From Alkaliphilus oremlandii OhILAs (GTDB lineage Bacteria > Bacillota > Clostridia > Peptostreptococcales > Natronincolaceae): a stretch of DNA of 64,000 nt. Below the pieces are notes generated by a model, which ran no database searches, was not told where the DNA came from, and saw only the letters and a list, made by a program, of their open reading frames with translations. Location: positions 1,922,001 through 1,986,000 of the forward strand of contig NC_009922.1 in assembly GCF_000018325.1 (NCBI RefSeq). Direction: 5' to 3'. The position numbers and the translations under genes were made by a program. Of the stretch, positions 51,266 through 61,364 are shown in pieces. Each line of letters begins with the position of its first letter. Position 1 is the stretch's first letter.

Positions 51266-52069
51266 TCAACATCTGTGTTTAATCATTTTCTTAAATTTAA
51301 AAAATACAAAATATATTAAAAAAGCAAAATAAATTATAGAAAGATAATCCATATATAAAGTTAAAAAGAAAGATACAATTGCAAATATAATATAAAACCA
51401 GTTCTTTAATTCAATTTCTAGGTTTTTATTAGATATTACATTTAGTAAAGAATAAGCCAATAATATCAAAACATTTGCTGATATAAATCGTAATATAGTC
51501 CACAGCTTTTGATACCATTCAATTTGTGGATGGATCATTTCTAGCCCCAAATAAATACCAAATAAAGTTTGTACTATTGCTACAACCGTCATTACACCTG
51601 GAATAAAGAAGGAATCTAAATACTGCATATAGTAATCTATAGCATATTTCTTTCCTGCATCGATTTTTTCAGACTGTTCATGATGTATAGATGAAATTTC
51701 TTCTCTTAGTAAAACTAATAACTCTTCTAGCTTGTCTTTACTTCTATTATTGTAATACTCTTCACATTTTTTGAATATATTTCTTGATAAAAAAGAATAT
51801 GAATTGCTAATGGCTTCATGTAAAGAATTTAGTATCTCTTTTTCCTCAGTTTCCAAATATCTTAAAATATTAAATTCAAGATTTCCATATACCTTAAGGA
51901 CCTGTCCTCTTCTTTCTATTTCAATATCCATATTCTTTAAATGAAAAATTCTTATTTCTTTAAACAACCATAGTGAAGTTAATACTACTAAAATTATCCA
52001 AGGTATACTATTACCAGAAATAATTAATTCCATGATTCCGTTAATATCTGTATATGATATATCCCCCAC
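51266..52069 (-). CDS. Membrane protein beside the DUF6602 nuclease
   Basis: 267 residues, GTG start proposed but weakly supported. One transmembrane segment near the N-terminus (about 20-36), a cytoplasmic helical region (40-150), then a cluster of about four segments from 153 to the end. No known family. The N-terminal anchor, coiled middle and C-terminal pore-like helices resemble membrane-disrupting effectors or sensors of defence systems. Function is inferred from context. Confidence 0.5.
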   Translation of the reverse strand: MGDISYTDINGIMELIISGNSIPWIILVVLTSLWLFKEIRIFHLKNMDIEIERRGQVLKVYGNLEFNILRYLETEEKEILNSLHEAISNSYSFLSRNIFKKCEEYYNNRSKDKLEELLVLLREEISSIHHEQSEKIDAGKKYAIDYYMQYLDSFFIPGVMTVVAIVQTLFGIYLGLEMIHPQIEWYQKLWTILRFISANVLILLAYSLLNVISNKNLEIELKNWFYIIFAIVSFFLTLYMDYLSIIYFAFLIYFVFFKFKKMIKHRC

Positions 52070-52249
52070 CTACCTGTCATTAAATATAATAATACCAATA
52101 GAAATCACTAAAGCAAAGTCTACATAGTGCTGTTTATATAGATCAAAAAAGTTAAACTTTTTGTGTCTATGATATTGAAATAAGTCCAAGAAATCACAAT
52201 CATTTATAATATGGTTCCTCCTAATGTTGTACTAGCTTTTTTTATAATT

Positions 52250-53421
52250 CTATTCATTAAAGTAATCATCTATTTCTAAACCAAGTTCTCCCGCATTTCC
52301 TAATCTTTGATTAACACCAAATCCACAACAACAACATTCCACTTTTTCTGTCCATTCGTAATAATCAAATTTATAATCCATATCACCTTCAGTCAAATAA
52401 TCTTTATATTCAAGTAATGTTTCTAAACCACATACTGGACAAACATACTCTCGTATACGATCAAAATGATATTCTTCCTCTTCCTTCTTAATATTAGATA
52501 CTTGTAATGCTATTCGACTTTTAATATCAAACTTTTTTTATCAAAATAAGCCCAACCTACATGAAAAATCTTACCAGTATCATTTTTATAATCTTTGCTT
52601 TCCCATTCAGATTTTCTCATGTTATTATAGTATGCCGCTCTCCCTACTTCTTTTAAGTAAGCCGCCTTTTTTATATGTTTTTTATCAGAAAAATCATTAG
52701 TAGACTCATATAAATCTATAATTTTGCTTAAAGGCTCAATACCAAGTGCTACATATTCATACTTCCATATTTTTTGATATTTATGGTACTCTGTATCTTC
52801 TACTACCTTTTTCACCAAAGGTAAAATATATTTCCCTATGAAAATATCTAACTCTTCATATGGTACTATATACAGCCCTCTATGCCATATACTATTTCTT
52901 AACTTGTTTAACTTTTCTAATACTCTTATTTTTTTATCTTCTGCCCAAATTTGGTGCTTACTATTTATAAATCCTTCTTTATTTAATTGAGGAAAAGCTT
53001 TTAGCACTTCACTAAACTCTATTGAAATCAATTTACTTTCTTCTTCAACATCTAAATCTATATTGTTTATTAATTTATATAGAATATCATATTTGTTTTG
53101 TACTCTTACAGTAAGTAATTTATTTATCTTTCCTAAGATATCCTTTGTTATCAATTCAAAGAAATGTTGGAAATGTACAATGCATTCAAAATAGTTTTCA
53201 TAATAAGCTTTTATATGCGCTATAATAGGATCTTCCTTTATATCTCTCTCATTATTAATAAAAGCTCCAATATTCATTTCATTTGACTTGTATGTACTAT
53301 AATAGGCTTTTAAAGCTAACCTTAATGACACAAAAGCTAAGTTTTCTAACTCATACTTACTACTTTCTAATTTGAAACCATTATCCACTATTGTTTTTAG
53401 TTCTTCATCTATATTTCTCAC
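52250..53421 (-). pseudogene. HEPN and zinc-ribbon protein with a frameshift
   Basis: The first 303 residues (52510-53421, GTG start) contain a HEPN-type R-x4-H motif, Arg175-N-S-I-W-His180, common in RNases of defence systems. In a run of seven A near 52535-52541 the frame changes. A -1 shift continues into about 95 further residues with zinc-ribbon pairs CPVCG and CCCCG and a stop at 52250. Without the shift the product ends as ILKVE. The shift may be a sequencing error, a true mutation, or slippage on the A-run. The protein would be about 390 residues when joined. Confidence 0.65.
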
Positions 53422-54001
53422 AGTTTTCCTCTTCTCCTTTGCTATGGTAGCTCTCTATATTAATAATTCTTTTAATTCTAGATATCTCCTCTTTGTATAT
53501 TTAAAGTTAATTATATTATTTTCATAGAGATTAAATTAGTAGTAATGGATAATTTTTTGCTAACATCCTTCATATTTTTGATAATTTCGATAGCCACCAT
53601 TTAAACATAACACTGAGGATATTTTATTAATTGTCTCAGTATGAACTTCATATTAAGCCTTCTCCTAAGCTCTCTGAACTTAAAAACTTACTATATTTTT
53701 TCAGATATTGAGCCTTCTACTAAATTAATTGATAGCTCAAGAAAATATTATTGAAGTACCCGTACTAAAATGATAAAATTAATAATGGTAGACGGATTAA
53801 ATAATTAGATTGTATGGTATTGAGAATTGGCGACCTTACAATTAGGGAGGATTTACATGGGACATTTGTTTGTTCTATGTAATATTAATATATAAATATT
53901 TTTATTATAAGATTTAGTCATAAATTTTTAAAAATTAAATAACTATCATTGATTTGATAGAATCTCCAGCTAACGTTTACCAAGTAACAGGAGGATGCTG
54001 C
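53422..54001. other. Gene-free gap upstream of the HEPN gene
   Basis: AT-rich; contains only a 12-codon open frame after GGGAGGA (53838 on), which I do not call. No hairpin of note until 54002. Confidence 0.4.
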
Positions 54002-54101
54002 CGGAAGGTTTTATCAAAGTACTTTTTAAACCATTGTTTTTAACCTAGGTGTTGAAAAACATGGTTTTATTGAAGTATTTTGATAAGGTCTTCCGTTTTT
54101 T
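54002..54101 (+). repeat. Long inverted repeat with a T-run (possible structured RNA)
   Basis: Left arm 54002-54041 and right arm 54055-54095 are about 40 nt each, pairing imperfectly along their length around a 13-nt loop. The right arm is followed by six T. On the plus strand this would give a single long hairpin RNA with a terminator tail. The core of the left arm (TTATCAAAGTACTTTTTAA) recurs as a diverged copy at 54109-54129, just before the next small gene. Confidence 0.6.
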
Positions 54102-54158
54102 ATGTCACCTTATCAAAAATACTTTTTAATTAGTAGATTAGATTGGAGGCATGTATGT

Positions 54159-54299
54159 ATGAAAAAAAAGCATATTTCTTTTATAAACAGTTTAATTGCT
54201 GGAATAGTCGCAAACCATTTAGCTCAACCAACAATTGAAACTTTATATATAATTTTGATTCTTACTATATTCGTTCTACTAAATAGTAAGAAGGATTAA
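54159..54299 (+). CDS. Small membrane protein, possible type I toxin
   Basis: 46 residues from ATG 54159, eight bases after TTGGAGGC. A basic start (MKKKHIS) is followed by a hydrophobic stretch (LYIILILTIFVLLN) and a charged tail (SKKD). Small one-helix proteins like this are typical of type I toxins or small regulators. The hairpin RNA lies just upstream in the same direction, so it cannot be a simple antisense; the pairing is only suggestive. Function unknown. Confidence 0.5.
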   Translation: MKKKHISFINSLIAGIVANHLAQPTIETLYIILILTIFVLLNSKKD

Positions 54300-54497
54300 T
54301 AAACAAATGGAATTCATTCCAATTCATGAATTCCATTTTCCATAACTTTATAATATCTAAACCTAATCATATAATAATCTGATTAACTTGTCATTTAAAA
54401 ACTATCTATAGTTAGTTTCATCGCTATTCAGCTGCCTTATTACTGAAGACAGCAAACCTTGCGAACCTTCTAATATACAAAAAACACCATCGTTTAT

Positions 54498-54515
54498 GAT
54501 ACGATGAACCGTATC
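54498..54515 (-). repeat. GTTCA-loop hairpin at the 3' side of the STAND gene
   Basis: On the minus strand the stem GATACG/CGTATC holds a 6-nt loop GTTCAT. Related hairpins lie at 57991-58008 and 62042-62063, the first of them on the other side of the gene. Confidence 0.6.
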
Positions 54516-54556
54516 GCTGTAACCGCAGTTTTTAATCAATTTAAATAATGTACAAA

Positions 54557-57500
54557 CTAAAATAGTATCATTTCATTTTTTTTACTGTAACAAATTACTT
54601 GTTCAATCTCATCTAACCAGTAACTATCTATTGTAGAGGTTATTCTACTCTTATTGTCATTAATAGCTTCTAATGTCGTGTCGTCACCTAAAATAGCGCA
54701 AAATATTAAGCAGTTCTTAATAAAACATTCATTATAGTTTTGCAAATATAACTGTTGATTCAACCAGGGTCTAATTAATGTAGCAAATTTTTCTAGAGTA
54801 GGTGTTTTTATTAATACTGTTCTACGAGGATTAATTTCTTCTCTCAAGTCTACAAGTATTTGAACAAATACAGTATTTAGCTTCTGTACATTATTCTCGA
54901 ATGATACTATCAGTCCTAAAGCAACAGTAGAAATTTTGTTATTCTCTTCGACTAGTTTATACAGTAATTCTAAATCACTAGGTTCAAATATATTGTCTAT
55001 ATTATTAGTTTTTAATTCCCATACTTCACTATTTTCGTTTCTAGTATGAATTTTTCTTAATGCCCATTCATCTAACAAAGAAATTCTCTTATTCATTTTA
55101 ATTTTCTTATTTAAGATCGTACTGAAGATTATAGAGCAATATTTCTTTATATTTGCTGATTTTGCTAATACTAAAGCAATTAAATATTCTAGTTCATTAT
55201 TCTTTATTCCATCTAATTTTTTTATTAATTTCGCATAATCTTCTTCTGATGCTATATTGGAAAACGCATACGTTAACCAGGTTGTATCTTTTAATTCAGC
55301 ATCTAACAACAATTCCATAATTACTTCCAAAGCTTCTTTAGCCTTATAGTCCCCTAAGGATATTAATATTTGTCCTCCGAGTCTTGAGTGTGCATTCTCT
55401 TTTAACAAATTAATTAATGTTGGTATGGCATCTCTGTAATTCATAGACGCAAGCCCTCTACACATCCACCCTAAAACTTCACTATCAAATCTAGCACTAA
55501 TTAGCCTTTGGAATAAACCTTCGCCCGTAGATTTAAGCTTTGAATAGGACAACGCTACTACAATATCTTGCTCGATACCGGTATTATTAATGTTATCAAG
55601 CATGGATAACAATTGATCCCTTAATATAATATCTTCAATATCTTTGTACCATCCTCTTACCCATGTTCTAACGTTACCGCCTGTATCACATATTAGATCT
55701 AAAAATAACTCTGTTTTGTTTAAGCTCTGTCTCATTGATAGACTTTCTACAATATATCTTCTAACATAATCATCATGTTCTTTGTTTCGGACCAATTTGC
55801 ATAACCTTTCAGTCCCTGCTTTACTATCATAACCTTTTAGAATATCTGCTATTTCGCTAGATACAGAGGCAAAGCTTTCCTCAGGATTATCTAGTATTAT
55901 TTCAAAAAAAGCAATTAAATCTTCTTCTATTAAATCCTGTTCGATTTTTTCTGATTTTATAAAAACTTTAAATGATTGAATAGCTTCATTTGCGACAATG
56001 CTATTATTTCTAAATTGCTTAAAAATATATTTTATGTGATCAGCAATATTACGATATGTTTCACCTTTTAAACTACTGGAAAAATAATTGCTTACTCTAG
56101 ACAAAAACTTTGTTAATAAACTTCCCTGTTGTTTTAAATCATATTTTATTATTGCTTCGATAACTTCTCTTTGTTCTTGTTCATTTCCTGTCATGAAATA
56201 GTAGCTTATAGCATTTACACCAATATTATTAGGAAGCCATTCTATTATTTTTTTTATTTTTTTTTCTTTGTCATATATACTATCAAGCGCCAAAACTCTT
56301 GCTGCAATTATATAGTCTCTAATTTTTGAGAAATAAAAACCGTTATAAACATTACCGACATCATCCATGTATTTATAGAGGATATTAAAACGATATAAAT
56401 CTTTAGGTATATCTTCATTAATGTTTAGTTTTATATATCGTCTAATATCTTTTTCATGTACTAAGTTTTTTCCCTCTACTAGTATACATTCACTAATTCC
56501 ATCAATAAATCTATATAATAAATCCTTATTCGGGGATTTTTTAAACTTTGAATCTAAGTATTTCATCAGTGTCACTCTAGAATCTATACTTACTGTTGTT
56601 TTATTATAATATGCCACTTCATATGCAACTCTAATATTAAAAGGATTTTTATCTATTCTCGTAATATCCTCAGCCTTTAATTCAATACCTAGTGTTTTAT
56701 GGCACATATTAGCTAATTCAAGGAATTCTTCTTTATTAAGTTCTACTAATTTAGGTGTATTGTAAAATAAGTTATCATTCAAATCCGAAGTGACATCGTT
56801 TATTTTAGTAAATTCATCCCATATAAAGTCATTACAACTGATACAAAGTCTGATATTTAACGCACTTGTATATTTTACCAATTTATTTATTTGCAAAACT
56901 TTATCATGTGCTATCCACTCATCAATTGCATCAATAAATATAATGAAATTTTTATTGTGAATCTGCGAAAGACTAGCAATTTTTTTAAATACATTTAGTT
57001 CTGTTTCTTGAGATGAAAAGAACATGTTAAAATCGGCAACTATTTCTTTAAATAATGATTTCCCTAATATAGAACCCGAATAAAATAAATATGGCTCTTG
57101 ATTATAATTATCTGCAAGATAACACATTAAATTGGTCTTCCCTACTCCGGAAGCTCCTATTATTGCAAAAACAGTTTTCTCTGTTTGCATGAGAAACTCA
57201 TTAAAACTATGCTGAAGATCCTGTCTTTGAACGTATATATCTTTTATATATTTATATTTTAGTTGTTCTTCAATATCAGAAGTTGAATCCGAACAAAACT
57301 TTTTTAATATATTTTTATTATTTATTACGCAAAATTTTCTTAAGTTATCATAAGAATATCCGATAAAATTTTTTAAAGCATCTAATCTTATTCTTAGCTC
57401 TTCATCTAATGTAGGAATATAATCTTTAATAAGTCTATCTTTATTTAATTCCTCAATGTCTTCACCTGTGTATGTATCATATATTACTGTCTTTTTCCCA

Positions 57501-57814
57501 TTTGTAACGATTACATATGGTGCCATTTGATCTAATAGTCTTGCATATGATATTCCTTGCTTTTTGTCATCTTCTGTTAGGCTAACTCCTTCAGCCTTAA
57601 GTTCTAAAATAAATATATTTTTACCATCCCTTTTGCATAATATATCTAATCTTCCTTTTACAGTGTTGACATCTTCATTCTTTAAATTATAAACACCTCT
57701 ACCTAGGCGTATTGTAAAATTTGTTTCAAACTCTATTTCCCCTTCATTTAATCCAATATCTTTCAATAGCGGAAGTACTAAGTTATTTTTTATCATTTCT
57801 TCGTTATAACTCAT
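54557..57814 (-). CDS. Nuclease-STAND ATPase-HEAT protein, Avs-like
   Basis: 1085 residues. The N-terminal domain (about 1-130) resembles type I restriction R-subunit nucleases: Asp57 in GRLDIL and Glu71-Leu-Lys73 form a PD-(D/E)XK core. A P-loop NTPase follows, with Walker A GASGVGKT (220-227) and Walker B FIIFIDAIDEW (about 290-300), typical of STAND ATPases. The C-terminal half is built of repeated helices of the HEAT/Armadillo kind (for example AIPTLINLLKENAHS, KAKEALEVIMELLLD). This order (effector, ATPase, ligand-sensing repeats) is that of Avs anti-phage sensors, which bind phage proteins and then activate the nuclease. Length fits the smaller Avs types. GGGGGAG precedes the ATG. It stands alone between two cassette hairpins. 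Confidence 0.72.
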   Translation of the reverse strand: MSYNEEMIKNNLVLPLLKDIGLNEGEIEFETNFTIRLGRGVYNLKNEDVNTVKGRLDILCKRDGKNIFILELKAEGVSLTEDDKKQGISYARLLDQMAPYVIVTNGKKTVIYDTYTGEDIEELNKDRLIKDYIPTLDEELRIRLDALKNFIGYSYDNLRKFCVINNKNILKKFCSDSTSDIEEQLKYKYIKDIYVQRQDLQHSFNEFLMQTEKTVFAIIGASGVGKTNLMCYLADNYNQEPYLFYSGSILGKSLFKEIVADFNMFFSSQETELNVFKKIASLSQIHNKNFIIFIDAIDEWIAHDKVLQINKLVKYTSALNIRLCISCNDFIWDEFTKINDVTSDLNDNLFYNTPKLVELNKEEFLELANMCHKTLGIELKAEDITRIDKNPFNIRVAYEVAYYNKTTVSIDSRVTLMKYLDSKFKKSPNKDLLYRFIDGISECILVEGKNLVHEKDIRRYIKLNINEDIPKDLYRFNILYKYMDDVGNVYNGFYFSKIRDYIIAARVLALDSIYDKEKKIKKIIEWLPNNIGVNAISYYFMTGNEQEQREVIEAIIKYDLKQQGSLLTKFLSRVSNYFSSSLKGETYRNIADHIKYIFKQFRNNSIVANEAIQSFKVFIKSEKIEQDLIEEDLIAFFEIILDNPEESFASVSSEIADILKGYDSKAGTERLCKLVRNKEHDDYVRRYIVESLSMRQSLNKTELFLDLICDTGGNVRTWVRGWYKDIEDIILRDQLLSMLDNINNTGIEQDIVVALSYSKLKSTGEGLFQRLISARFDSEVLGWMCRGLASMNYRDAIPTLINLLKENAHSRLGGQILISLGDYKAKEALEVIMELLLDAELKDTTWLTYAFSNIASEEDYAKLIKKLDGIKNNELEYLIALVLAKSANIKKYCSIIFSTILNKKIKMNKRISLLDEWALRKIHTRNENSEVWELKTNNIDNIFEPSDLELLYKLVEENNKISTVALGLIVSFENNVQKLNTVFVQILVDLREEINPRRTVLIKTPTLEKFATLIRPWLNQQLYLQNYNECFIKNCLIFCAILGDDTTLEAINDNKSRITSTIDSYWLDEIEQVICYSKKNEMILF

Positions 57815-58157
57815 TTAACTCTCCCCCTTGTCTTATCCTAAAAATTCTTCTCACGTATTTAATCACAATATACTCATCCAAAAGTGTATTAATATTCATG
57901 TTCTATATTAACAAACAATTTAAATTACACTATAAGTAATATCTTTTAATTCAATATCAATCAATAATCAAAAAAATCCCTCTCATTTATGGTATGGTTC
58001 AGCATACCAAGTTAAAAACATACGAATTTGACTACTAACATGCCATGAATATTGTAAAGTTGTTAATTTTTTTCCGTTCCACTCAAAAATTTAATAGGAA
58101 TCTAGATTTTTATTTGACGTTTACAGTAAATGAAATAGACGAATTATAAAACGGGTA
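57815..58157. repeat. Gap with GTTCA hairpin and CATACGAA repeat
   Basis: At 57991-58008 the stem GGTATG/CATACC holds the loop GTTCAG. Seven bases on, AAAACATACGAA (58015-58026) matches copies in the 62-kb region. No gene in this gap. Confidence 0.6.
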
Positions 58158-60068
58158 TTAAAGAGGGTTAGCTTCGTAATCCTCTTTAATACATAAATCA
58201 TCATTAATTTTAATAACTATGATAATAAAAAGCTTTAAAATCAAATAATAATCAGTCTTATACTGGTTCTCATCGCTACCATTAGTACCGTGCAAATATC
58301 TATTTCGTATATCAAAGCCATTTGTAAATTTGGATTTATTCAGATAATAATCCAGATAATCTTGTTCATTTCTTGATAGCAGTGTACTTTCGAATGTAAC
58401 ATAATTTTTTCTTTCAAAATCATCTATTAAACTTCTAATCTCTTTATGGTAGTGCCAATAACTTAATACATCCTCATAATAAAATTCTTTCAGAATATAA
58501 ACAGTCTTAATGTCCACAATTTTAATATAGCCATCATCATTTTCGAAAATTAGTTCATTATCAAACAACCATTGCATTCGATGAAGCTGGTGTTCAAGAA
58601 AATCGCTTTTCTTAACAGAATCTTTGACTACTAAATCTAAAAAATTCCTATATTTTTCTTTCTTACTTGGTAAATAAAAAATACCACTTTGGTCAGAAAA
58701 CAATAAGTATGATGCAGTTTTACACCAACCGTCCAATGGATAAACGTATTTGTTGGTATTGAATGATTTGATTTCATTATTTTTAAAGCTAGACGAAGAG
58801 AGTTGAATTAATTCTTGGTCAATTTCTCCATCTTCTACTAATGCGTTGTACTGTTTAAATACTCTGTCAATTTCCGGTAGAATCGACCTGCATTTTTCAA
58901 AGTAAGGTGTAACATCAGATGGCATCTTTACTACAAAATTTTCTATCGAAAATTCATCTTTTAAATACTTCATAAAAAACCATTCAATCATATCCTCAAT
59001 TCTGATATTGAAGGTATTCATCACCTGTATATAGCTATACACTTCAGCATTAGCTATCATTTCCATAAAATTAAATCCAAATGATGTTTTATATAAATGA
59101 CTTCCTGATGGACTGAAAGCCGATTCCAAAGCGCTCATACCATTTGTTTTGGATACTAAAGTTAATCTAAATTTATCATCTACTATGTTAAACAGATGAA
59201 TAAAATTATTCCAAAGTGTAGGGAGATCTTGGTTCTCTTCAATCCATTTACGACTAACCTTAATATCCACCGATGTACCTGTTTTAGTTATAATTATTTC
59301 CTCATTTAGGTCTGTCGGATATGTAATTGAAACACTCGATTCAATTCCTGTTCCATTACTGAATATTTTTTCGTTTTCAATAATTTCTTTTCTTTTTGCG
59401 TGTAATTTCACTTTATCTGGAATAATAAGTCCCCGATTTGTTGGAAACGTAATAATACTTCTGAGATAATTGATGTTTACCTCAGAAGAATCAATATATC
59501 TATCAATTAATTCTACTACTTCATCACTTAGCAAAGAAGGTGGCAAGAACAATGTGGTCTCACCAAGATATTTAGAAATGATTGTCTCAGCATTTCTAGG
59601 GTCACTGAGAATTCTCTCTTTGACAAAAGAATCACAATGCTCAGTTAGTCGTTTGAATTGAAGCACCATGTAAATGTGAACATATTCTTTATTCAGTAAC
59701 TCTTTAAAATCTAATTCGCCAATTTTTTCGTATAATTTATACTCCTCAATTATCTCTAAATAATCTTCGGTTTCAATAAAGTCAATCTCATCATACAACT
59801 TAGCATAATTAGAACCATATACTCCCAAGAATTGTCCAATTTTTTTACGCAATTCTTTCACTAGTATTTTAGAATCACTATGAGTTACTTCTTCGATGTA
59901 GTCAGAAAACCTCTTTATTTCAAGATACTTAAGAATATTATGAAATTCGATTATGTCAGATATTTTGCATTGATTTTCAAAAGAACTTACATTGATTTTA
60001 TCAGCAATTTTGTTTAGTTCTATACCACAAGCCATATCCCATTCAGAGTAAAACTTAACCCTATCCAA
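58158..60068 (-). CDS. Large protein with C-terminal HEPN-like domain
   Basis: 636 residues from TTG 60068, chosen because GGAGGTG lies six bases before it; upstream codons lack such a site. The long N-terminal region is helical with no motif I know. The end (about 590-636) has DIRNRYLHGTNG, an R-x4-H HEPN signature, followed by a hydrophobic helix LILKLFIIIVIKI. HEPN domains usually act as RNases or nucleotidyl-modified toxins, and large proteins with a terminal HEPN occur in abortive-infection systems. It is flanked by cassette repeats and a broken peptidase gene. Function is inferred. Confidence 0.6.
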   Translation of the reverse strand: MDRVKFYSEWDMACGIELNKIADKINVSSFENQCKISDIIEFHNILKYLEIKRFSDYIEEVTHSDSKILVKELRKKIGQFLGVYGSNYAKLYDEIDFIETEDYLEIIEEYKLYEKIGELDFKELLNKEYVHIYMVLQFKRLTEHCDSFVKERILSDPRNAETIISKYLGETTLFLPPSLLSDEVVELIDRYIDSSEVNINYLRSIITFPTNRGLIIPDKVKLHAKRKEIIENEKIFSNGTGIESSVSITYPTDLNEEIIITKTGTSVDIKVSRKWIEENQDLPTLWNNFIHLFNIVDDKFRLTLVSKTNGMSALESAFSPSGSHLYKTSFGFNFMEMIANAEVYSYIQVMNTFNIRIEDMIEWFFMKYLKDEFSIENFVVKMPSDVTPYFEKCRSILPEIDRVFKQYNALVEDGEIDQELIQLSSSSFKNNEIKSFNTNKYVYPLDGWCKTASYLLFSDQSGIFYLPSKKEKYRNFLDLVVKDSVKKSDFLEHQLHRMQWLFDNELIFENDDGYIKIVDIKTVYILKEFYYEDVLSYWHYHKEIRSLIDDFERKNYVTFESTLLSRNEQDYLDYYLNKSKFTNGFDIRNRYLHGTNGSDENQYKTDYYLILKLFIIIVIKINDDLCIKEDYEANPL

Positions 60069-60123
60069 AAGTCCACCTCCATTATTTAGCAATGATTGCA
60101 AATAATACTTAATCCCATTATTC

Positions 60124-60399
60124 CTAAGCCACTCTCTCGAAAATTTTTTTCTTCACTTTATCCTTGTACCAATTTTCGAGTGTCAGCCGGACCCGGTCGA
60201 AGTCTTTATTTTCTACTGGCACAACAAACTTGCCTCTACTAAGTTTTGCTTCAGGCACTTTAATAGTTTCATCTACAACAATCTGAAGGCTGTAATTTCT
60301 ACCCATATAGATGTATGATTCTCCATCTCGTACACAAAATGGAAAAGCGTTTCTGAACTTAATCCTTTCAAAATATATACTCCTCTCACTGAGTAACAT
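60124..60399 (-). pseudogene. Fragment of a YgjP-like (DUF45) metallopeptidase
   Basis: 91 codons. The core YIYMGRNYSLQIVVDE..., VPVENKDFDRVRLTLENWYKD and KKKIFERVA correspond to the middle of the YgjP/DUF45 family, which often accompanies restriction systems. The catalytic H-E-L-x-H region that should follow is absent and the N-terminus is unlike the family, so both ends are broken. Confidence 0.6.
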
Positions 60400-60477
60400 T
60401 ATTAGCTTAAACTATTCAGAATAATAATTCTAAATCCGAAAAAGTCAAATCCTCAATATTACATGCAAACTCTCTAT

Positions 60478-60795
60478 TTATTCCGGTACCTTTATTTCTT
60501 GTGTATACAGCAATATATTTCTATCTATTTTGAAATTTGTTGAAAAACCCTTTTTCTCTTCCGATAAAAAAGAGTATTTCAGATTTGTTGTATTTATAAT
60601 AAATGGTCGAGTAATCGGACCTTTCGAATAATCCAAGGTCAACCATTCTTGAATAACGATTAAATTCTTATCATCTGACCAATACAAATCATCACCAAAG
60701 ATTCTGTTTTTCAGTAGTATACCGTTTATCATTAGTTCGTAATAAGATGGTCCAAATCGAACTTCACCAACATTAATTAACTTCACATCAATCAT
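60478..60795 (-). CDS. Small unknown protein of a three-gene cassette
   Basis: 105 residues, beta-rich, with GGAGAG before the ATG. No family recognised. It follows the gene at 60813 by 17 bp in one transcript with the two beta-propeller-like genes. Confidence 0.55.
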   Translation of the reverse strand: MIDVKLINVGEVRFGPSYYELMINGILLKNRIFGDDLYWSDDKNLIVIQEWLTLDYSKGPITRPFIINTTNLKYSFLSEEKKGFSTNFKIDRNILLYTQEIKVPE

Positions 60796-60812
60796 TATCT
60801 TCTCTCCAACTA

Positions 60813-61364
60813 TTAATTTGAAATCAAAATGCTATCTCTATCCAATACATATTCATTATAATCCCAGTCTTTTATGTAAATCCTGCCATCTGAAAAGACT
60901 ATTTCATCATTTCCATCAGGGGTTACAAATATATCTTTACCATAAAAATCCCACAGTTTCTTCCCATCATAGGTTACAGCCGATATTGCTAGTTCTCCCT
61001 GAACCAGATAATAGTTTTCAAAACTAAAAATCCTAAAGCAACATGAGTCGTCACATCTTAAAGTCCATAGAAGGGATAAATCATTAAGGTTTAGACAAAA
61101 TAAGTTGTTTCCAACACATACTATGATTTTTTCACCATGAATAATAAAACTACTCTGATTCAATCCTTTTGGACTTCCATCAGCAAGCAATAGGGCATTT
61201 GTACCTGTAACAGTACACCTAATACCGATGAGTTCAACTACATTTTGCTTATTACAATCATCGGCGTAATAGAGATTGTCGTACCTTCGAATATTATCAA
61301 CTGAACCAATAGAATAATCATTTTCTAGGTGTATCTCTATAGACCATGAATCAATCTCTATCAT
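60813..61364 (-). CDS. Beta-propeller-like unknown protein
   Basis: 183 residues made of repeated beta segments (IIVCVGNNLFCLNLNDLSLLW, AVTYDGKKLWDFYG, DGRIYIKDWDYNEYVLD) as in PQQ or WD-type blades; the repeats are imperfect. No signal peptide. Its start shares one base with the stop of the upstream gene. Proteins of this kind sit near toxin-immunity cassettes, but no role can be assigned. Confidence 0.6.
   Translation of the reverse strand: MIEIDSWSIEIHLENDYSIGSVDNIRRYDNLYYADDCNKQNVVELIGIRCTVTGTNALLLADGSPKGLNQSSFIIHGEKIIVCVGNNLFCLNLNDLSLLWTLRCDDSCCFRIFSFENYYLVQGELAISAVTYDGKKLWDFYGKDIFVTPDGNDEIVFSDGRIYIKDWDYNEYVLDRDSILISN

Noticed and set aside
53848..53896. A 12-codon frame after GGGAGGA
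   Set aside because: Too short and without any similarity; ribosome site alone is not enough.
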